DNA from: Mesocentrotus franciscanus
Lineage: Eukaryota > Echinodermata > Echinoidea > Camarodonta > Strongylocentrotidae
Direction: 5' to 3'
Length of the DNA: 64,000 nucleotides
Assembly: GCA_037976565.1 (NCBI GenBank)
Contig: CP137682.1
Coordinates: forward strand, 26,561,714 to 26,625,713
Part shown: piece by piece, positions 58,701 through 64,000 of the stretch
Position numbering within the stretch: position 1 is the first letter of the stretch
How the letters are laid out: every line of letters begins with the position of its first letter
Notes under the pieces: generated by a model
Databases searched by the model: none
What the model was told of the DNA's origin: nothing
Seen by the model: the letters and a program-made list of their open reading frames with translations, nothing else
Program-made: the position numbers and the translations under genes

Positions 58701-60754
58701 CAGCTTAGCAAACTGTAGTGGTACAAAAAGACACATCCAGAACGCAAACTGCATAATTGTTGGAATTCATAACTTTATCACACAGAGGTAGATCCACAAT
58801 GTTAGGATATGGAGCTGGTAAATACATATCTCGATGAGGCTCAATGTTAGCTAAACTTTAATTCAGATAAGTATAAAGGGAACTTTTAATTAACAAACAT
58901 CAGTATTACTATTATGCAGTTTGCGTTCCACACATGTCTTTTCATACCAATTCAATAATACAGAGTGGCAAATTGCCCCAGGGTCCCCCAAAAAGCTAAG
59001 ACAATGAAACAATCTAACAGTTGCCCAAGATAGGAATATACATGCAGTTTTACTCTTGGTAGTAAATGAAAAATAAGGAAGAATAGACTTACTCAGTGAG
59101 CTCATGCTCTTCTTGTTCATAAACATCAATGATTCCCTTTTCAAATGCTCTGATTATCTTCCAGCTAACATTAAGGCGTTTCGATATCTCCCTCACGAGC
59201 ACTCGCATTCTTGCATCATATGTTCCATCACTCAATGCCTGGGTGATGATGTCCTGGAAAGAAAATACCCAAATATGATTATCAATACATACATTGATTT
59301 AAAGCGAAGTAGAGTATATTCATATAGCAGCAGCGCTATATAAATGGACCTATTATTATTATCGATTCATAGCCCAAGAATCAAAGAGTGGCAAATGGAG
59401 ATTAAGGTATCATCAAAGGACACTCTGCCTTGTTGGGTCTTGAACCAATGACCTCCATCTCATTTTGTTTATACCACTTAAAGTTCTGTACACATTCAAA
59501 TGTATGATGCAGTAAAATGCAGTGGTTTCTTAATGACTTTTTTTCTTCCCATAATGGCATTTTAATACTGCATTACATCATTTCTGTAAATCTTATAACA
59601 CACAGATACATGTACGTGAGTATGTGTAGGAGGGTAGAATCAGTTGTAGGTGTTTTTGTTTGTCATCCTCACTTGCCATGCACATAACACATTTAAAAAA
59701 AAGAAAAACTGCAGTAAACAGTGTCATACACTGACATGTGAACAAGCCTTTAACAAGGACACCTCTACAAGTCAAAGAAAAGTTGGTATACCTTTGGAAT
59801 AATCTCTGGCTTGATGAGCGTTGGGTCCTCTAGAAGCACTTCCGTGAAGACATCTGCATTTGCGAGTTCATGATGGTTAGGATCCTCAACCATGATGCTC
59901 AGGGTCTCCACTGACTGCTTTGGAAGCTTGAGGTATTTACTTAAAGACTTCACCGTCTTCATATTCCACTGTCTGAGAAATGTTAAAATGAAAATGAAGT
60001 TGAAAGTTTTACAAAATGAATTTACACACATACACATATCAATTACTAAGCAAAGTCTTGAAATGAGAGAGTTTTAACAATACTTCATGTGGATTGGACC
60101 TTCACTACTATAGATCTTAGGTGGGCGTAGCCTCTAAATGGAATCTTGACACGAACAGAACTCTGAGAAATGTCAATACTATCTCTCTTGAGAGTTAAAG
60201 GGCATGACCCCTGTAAAAAAATAAGAGTCAATATCCATATGCTCTCAGCTGACAATTTCAACTTACTTGTTCCACTCATTCTCAAACAGGTTAGGAAGAC
60301 ATACAGCAACGAGTGATGAATAGGCAAACTTGGCTACATCATTCAGCACCTCAGGGAGTGGTTTCTTGAGCTGTTCCTCTGCAAGACTAGAAAGACTGCT
60401 ATCCTCCGATCCCGAACTGCTCATAGCACCCCCAGAGCCAGCTCCATCCCCTACATCATCACCGATCTTTCGCTCTTCCCCGATTCCTCCTTGACCACCA
60501 TCTCTCCCAGGGGATTCTGTATCTGTAGGGTTCCTGGAAGACTCCTCTGAACCCTCTGAGAATGTCATCAGACCTTGTTGCAGCCGTGCTTGATATGTTT
60601 CATCCTCTGGAGACTGTTTGGGAATAGCATCGGGTGGCTCTTCCTGGGAAGATATTCCACTTGATGAAGCCTCGCTCGGAGAATCCACTTCTTTGCAAGA
60701 ATCTGTGTCTGTTTTTATCACTGTTGATTTGGTGGTACCTTTGTTGTCCTCCAT
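49784..60754 (-). CDS. TMCO4: TMCO4 (DUF726) membrane-associated alpha/beta hydrolase
   Basis: Twelve coding exons in transcript order: 60754-60267, 59972-59792, 59253-59093, 58469-58372, 56586-56446, 55978-55859, 55157-54993, 53308-53190, 52261-52038, 51481-51361, 50834-50574 and 50107-49784. They total 2403 nt (800 aa) with consistent phases and GT-AG borders. The DUF726 core closely follows vertebrate TMCO4: RRYVLIGAAT, GLTGGLAAP, DNPWSVA, GKRPVTLVGFSMGARVIFF, VYLLGAPV, GDWLLQFVYR and TGHLDY. Ser509 of GFSMG is the likely nucleophile, with His610 or Asp612 of GHLDY as possible triad members. Hydrophobic segments lie at about residues 296-355 and 446-475. Residues 1-160 and 625-800 are Ser/Glu-rich and disordered. 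Human TMCO4 is 634 aa, so this one is longer at both ends. The yeast relative Mil1 binds a clathrin-adaptor subunit. The enzymatic substrate is unknown. Confidence 0.92.
51590..51690 (-). pseudogene. Degenerate duplicate of TMCO4 exon 10
   Basis: Sequence from about 51598 to 51675 closely matches the true exon 51361-51481 (gacctgcatggat, tagacaaactgt and cagccaatcacccct are shared). It has a net four-base insertion in the GDWLLQF region that shifts the frame. The following intronic sequence is also duplicated again near 51761-51860. This is a tandem exon duplication that has decayed. Confidence 0.75.
52038..53308 (-). CDS. TMCO4: TMCO4 exons 8-9: hydrolase nucleophile region
   Basis: Exon 8 (53308-53190) encodes a hydrophobic stretch and SNSIDNPWSVA. 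Exon 9 (52261-52038) encodes the elbow VTLVGFSMGARVI with Ser509, and QDVYLLGAPV. Exon 9 leaves in phase 2 and joins exon 10 through the split Arg codon of GYCRGDWLL. Confidence 0.9.
52700..53150 (+). pseudogene. Non-LTR retrotransposon RT tail, decayed
   Basis: The plus-strand translation in three successive frames gives LLRALVTGVFLYGCESWTLN, then VERRQLQWFGYVSRWNNSLA, then RTWTDIVTQWTGMSF and AEDRELWRTC. These blocks, in this order, form the C-terminal part of many LINE reverse transcriptases (RTE/L2-like). The stops and frameshifts mark it as dead. It ends about 40 bases from the donor of TMCO4 exon 8, on the opposite strand. Confidence 0.8.
54594..54867. mobile_element. Complete hAT-type MITE in TMCO4 intron 7
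   Basis: Termini caggggcggatccag and ctggatccgccactg are inverted repeats (14 of 15). A perfect 8-bp duplication gcacagag lies at 54586-54593 and 54868-54875. 274 bp, no ORF. Confidence 0.88.
55588..55867 (-). repeat. 36-bp minisatellite overlapping a TMCO4 splice donor
   Basis: About eight units of 36 bp. On the minus strand each contains a version of gactgcctaggttagt. The last unit (from 55840) runs into the 3' end of the exon 55978-55859, so the real donor (after cctag, gttagt) is one member of the array. Downstream members look like spare donors. Confidence 0.85.
57100..58125 (+). repeat. Second DR1-bearing tandem repeat element
   Basis: Bounded by gatgcctccgccatag near 57173 and its complement tagcggaggcat near 58107. 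Inside are about five ~150-bp units with ctaatcagttcattggctct and tgacctttgacctttgacct, that is, AGGTCA half sites in direct repeat spaced by one. It lies in TMCO4 intron 4. Terminal acggacggacggac units resemble the (cctt) part of the related element at 37790. Confidence 0.75.
58181..58353. mobile_element. TA-flanked foldback MITE, copy 4
   Basis: cagtgaaacctgtcaataaa to gcaggtctgactg, TA-flanked, with the same internal gtggtcttt repeats. The copy ends only about 18 bases from the TMCO4 exon at 58372-58469, on the donor side. Confidence 0.75.
59300..59465 (-). repeat. SINE-like fragment
   Basis: Contains agcgctatataaatggacc plus (tta)n and, further on, tcttgaaccaatgacctcc, the complement of a box B-like region. 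Partial copy related to the window's SINEs. Confidence 0.45.
60267..60754 (-). CDS. TMCO4: TMCO4 exon 1: disordered N-terminus
   Basis: Encodes MEDNKGTTKST followed by Ser/Glu/Pro/Gly-rich low-complexity sequence up to about residue 130, then the folded segment LPEVLNDVAKFAYSSLVAVC. An in-frame TGA precedes the ATG in the same exon (about 60807-60809 and again upstream), so this start is well supported. The donor gtaagt at 60266-60261 leaves in phase 2. Confidence 0.88.
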
Positions 60755-60843
60755 GTTTTCAGTATGACGGTCTTGGAAAGTAAAATAGAACCAAGCATTG
60801 AATAGTCCTCACTCTTCAGTTCCTCATCTACCCTGATCAATAC
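60755..60843 (-). promoter_or_regulatory. TMCO4 5' UTR part of exon, with upstream ATGs
   Basis: A long polypyrimidine tract ending ctctctcctag gives a strong acceptor at 60844, so this is an internal 5' exon and a further non-coding exon lies upstream. Two ATGs precede the main start. One opens a 3-codon uORF. The second, at about 60798, opens a 26-codon uORF that overlaps the main start in another frame. Confidence 0.6.
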
Positions 60844-61663
60844 CTAGGAGAGAGAGAGAGAAAAGATACACAGTGTATGACAATAGTGCAATAACACATG
60901 ATATTCAGGAAGATATTTGAGGTATTTGTCTGAATATTTGATGTTGGGATTTCTAGATGAACACTGTCACATTCCTGGCTGCTGTTGTATCTCTTGAAAA
61001 CCTGGGTCCGATGTTTGGTTTTGCAGCTCTTCAATAAAATAACTTCAGTCAGATGACAATAATAAAATCTTTCTTTCAAAAAAGAAAGAAAATAAACTAA
61101 ACTTTATGTTGCAGAATCTATTTGTAGCTCATTATTTTGGACATTAGGTAGAGTCTGTAGAGATAACAGTATTTCATTTATATTAAGGGCCTTTTTCATA
61201 AGATAAAAAGTGCATAACCCAGAATTCTTTAATACAAACAAACATTTTAGAATGAGAAAATTATCATACAAAGCTTACAGTAATTATAAACAAAGAAGAA
61301 TATTTACGAAAGGATGTTATCAGACACTTTTTAATAGAAAACTTTCAAATTATGGCAGTTGTATAAAAGGACGAGCTATCAAACTTAATCATTTTTGTTC
61401 AGGCCTAGGTACATGGTATAATCAAAGATTATCACAGATACAATTTTCCAAGAGCTACAAAATCCACTCATGCTCTGTCTGTCAATGTAATTTTTGTTTT
61501 GTTTTGTTCTTAACTGTTAGTGTTAGTCTTGAGAGATGTATTAAAAACAACACTCCTCATGCTGCTAATAAATTTCTTCTTCTGTAGAAGTACAGACCAA
61601 CATGTTGTTGGTGTATCTTCATACTTTTAAAGTTGTGCAGTTATTAACAGTGCTGTGGAAGAT
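60844..61663. other. Upstream of TMCO4, nothing recognised
   Basis: AT-rich. A plus-strand open frame at 61210-61587 has no motif and atypical composition, and is not supported. Confidence 0.5.
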
Positions 61664-61965
61664 CTACGTGCCGTTGAAAAGAAAGGGTGTAATCCTAGCC
61701 GACTGTATTTTCTGCACCTCAGTCTTAAAGCTGGCTACTGAGGTACAAGTGATAGCATTTGCAGGGAGAACATTCCACAGTCTGATGGTCACAGGAACGC
61801 AGGTATTCTGATAAGTGCAAGTACGAGCATATGGGATGTGTTTCTTATGTTGATGGCCACAAAGCCAAAGGGAAGTCGAGACCCGATTGAAATATTGTGC
61901 AGCTGGTACATCGACCAAGGAGTTTAGGATACGGTGCATCATTAGCAACTTGAAAATCACACAGA
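61664..61965 (-). pseudogene. LINE reverse transcriptase C-terminal tail
   Basis: The minus-strand frame reads RILNSLVDVPAAQYFN, then HIPYARTCTYQNTCVPVTIR and LWNVLPANAITCTSVASFK. This Y-x-R-T...F/V-P-x-T-x-R-x-W-N-x-L-P pattern ends the ORF of many non-LTR retrotransposons. The remainder of the element is absent, the usual 5' truncation. Confidence 0.75.
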
Positions 61966-64000
61966 AACAGGCTTCAGAATTTCTGACAGCTACATACCTC
62001 ATGAAAATATGCAATCGTAACTCGATCTGCACCAAGGTAGACTCCATAGCATGAAAGGAGGTATGACTACAAGGTTCAAATAGTAGGTGTTCTCCATAAT
62101 ACATGTACATGTCTACTCTATTGTTGATTATTGGCTATTGTAATTTGTAGTCTATTACTTCCATTATATATGTCATGCACTGCACTTGTAGATCCTAATG
62201 TTAACAGTTTTATTTTAGTCAATGGATATGACACAGCTGAGCTGTTATCTCAAGATGCAATCATAGTTCATACTCATCATAAACACAATTCAAAACAAAA
62301 GACCACGTCGTTCATGTATTGAGCTATGACTATGGTATTGATGTAATTATGTAAAGATACTAAAATGTACCGGTACACAAATAAAATTAAAGTTAGATCT
62401 AGGCCGCCAGTACAATCTACATGAGCAACATCATACTGTACATACTATACTACATGCATGCTTCAAAAGATTAAACCTCACAGTCACATGCACAGTCACA
62501 CCAGGTCCAGGCCATGGACCCTAGTATTATTGGCTATAAATAATATATCACGATCACGGGCCAGGCCACACGTACTGCACTGATCAAGCTAAACGCTTGG
62601 AAATCACACATAAACAGATTTCAGAAGTTCTTACAGATACATACCTCATAATTATCATGAAAACATGCAGTCGAATGAAAATTTAATTGATATCAACAGA
62701 TCAATAATCAAGCGGTGAGCGCGAGCACCACCATGACCACTGCACTGCACTCTGCTCTGCACTGCACTGTGACCATACAAACTGCGTGTGCGTGTACGTG
62801 CGTACGTACATGTACATTGTACGTAAATTTAGCTCGCTAGCGCTGATGACACTTCGGGGGAATACCCGAACAGGCAGGATCTCTAGCTCGCTCGGAGCTG
62901 AGGAGAGGAAGGGGGCGTGTCCGTCTTAAAACGTAAACAAACTTATGTCAGCTTATATTAAGTTTTCGGCAATATGCCTATATACTTGAGATGGCATCAT
63001 TGAAAAGGCTGTTGATAAACTACTTTATACAACTCACTCCAAGATCCTAATCAAATGATTGGTCATGCGCGGTCACGTGTGATTCATTTACTGAGACTAT
63101 CACACGTTTTTTCATGAAAAAGCGTGCAATATTTTCCATACTAACACACGTTTTTAGTGCATGTACATGATGCGCAGTAGTGCGCGTAGAGGTGAGAACG
63201 CATAATACATACTGTGTGTGCATGGGCCTATTCTTGCGCAGCACTATGCGTAAATGGGTATAGAGGTAAGTGCGCTTACTATTGCTATGTGTGCGCACTA
63301 AATTAAGCCTTATTAAACTTGAGATTTATTTGTCAGGCAAACTGTCACGAAACAATCTTGATTGAATTCTTTTTACATCAAATAACAAGGATCTAGGAGT
63401 TTCGTTGTATAAAACAAATGATGCATGTTTTCATTCGTTCATTATACGATCTATCCGCCCTCGTTGATACTGTATGTATCTATCGCATTCAGCCTAACGG
63501 CTTCGTGCAATAGATACACACAGCCTCAACTCGAGTGCGGATAGATCGTATAATGAACTCATGCGCATGCATCATTTGTATAATGTCAGTGTCTGATTCA
63601 ATTTCAGTGATATTGCGTCAGTTATATTTTCCTTTACTACTTTCGCTGTCCTTTTAATTCATCTATAGTAACCCGCAATATTAAAGGTAAATTCTTTTGA
63701 CGAAGCTTGGACTGTTGGAGATAGACGTAGTCTCAGCAAAGTATAAAATCTATCCCAGAAATAATTTTGCCTTTTTTTTTCGTCTAGCCTTCTTAAAACT
63801 TTAGAATCAAATGCACAGGGTAATAAACTGACACTGATTTTATATATTTTAATATTCTTCATGAAAAGGAAGTTTTAGATCTGTAAAGTCAAAGTTTACT
63901 TGATTAGCACACTTCTTGAAATGTTTTATGTCGGAAAATATTCCTTCCTAGGCGGTGATGGCACGGGAGTATCATTTTTTTCACCTGCCCGGCTTTATCT
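61966..64000. other. Probable TMCO4 upstream / intergenic DNA
   Basis: Contains a GC-richer island around 62815-62960 with a ggggcgtgtcc KLF/SP-like site that could be a TMCO4 promoter on the minus strand; this is a guess. Alternating gcgc/tgcg-rich sequence lies at 63150-63300. A hairpin element lies at 63405-63585. No gene seen. Confidence 0.35.
63405..63585. repeat. Hairpin element (~180 bp)
   Basis: The termini ttgtataaaacaaatgatgc and gcatcatttgtataa are inverted. Deeper in, ttcattatacgatctatccg pairs with cggatagatcgtataatgaa. A MITE-like foldback. A target duplication was not resolved. Confidence 0.7.

Noticed and set aside
61210..61587. 125-codon plus-strand frame
   Set aside because: AT-rich composition, no motif, no splice context and no neighbour support it as coding.

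Overview
This is nuclear DNA of an animal. Genes are split by many GT-AG introns, and every exon phase in the two complete gene models agrees. The spacer is AT-rich and dense with microsatellites, tRNA-derived SINEs, LINE fragments and DNA-transposon derivatives. A large foldback element with arms built of 15-bp direct repeats resembles the TU elements described in sea urchins. I therefore suggest an echinoderm, perhaps a sea urchin, as inference only; a hemichordate or another marine invertebrate cannot be excluded.

Layout. (1) 1-5.1 kb: repeats, then three minus-strand exons each encoding a thrombospondin type-1 repeat, part of a secreted or surface protein that is otherwise not visible. 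(2) 5.1-16.3 kb: a mobile-element cluster. It holds a 5.5-kb foldback element with a 9-bp direct flank and an 8-bp-TSD MITE nested inside it, a zinc-finger ORF remnant, and two opposed ~740-bp MITEs bounded by TTAA. (3) 16.6-43.8 kb, plus strand: a complete 16-exon gene (914 codons, all phases joined by eye) with an N-terminal RUN domain like PLEKHM1, a long acidic disordered exon and a C-terminal zinc-rich Rubicon-homology domain. No PH domain was found. Its introns hold a ~4.3-kb decayed PIF/Harbinger transposon, its companion MITE, SINEs, and tandem repeats rich in DR1-type nuclear-receptor sites. (4) 43.8-49.8 kb: convergent intergenic DNA, including a perfect 40-bp inverted repeat that encloses a 46-codon ORF. 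(5) 60.8-49.8 kb, minus strand: a complete 12-coding-exon TMCO4 orthologue (800 aa, DUF726, alpha/beta-hydrolase GFSMG elbow) with TEs in its introns, a decayed duplicate exon, and a 36-bp minisatellite that contains one of its splice donors. (6) 60.8-64 kb: probable TMCO4 upstream DNA with a LINE tail and a hairpin element.

The two complete genes converge tail to tail. By family knowledge PLEKHM1 is a RAB7/ARL8 adaptor for endosome and autophagosome fusion with lysosomes. TMCO4 is a membrane-associated putative hydrolase whose yeast relative (Mil1) binds a clathrin-adaptor subunit. A shared trafficking theme is possible, but nothing in the DNA shows that they act together.
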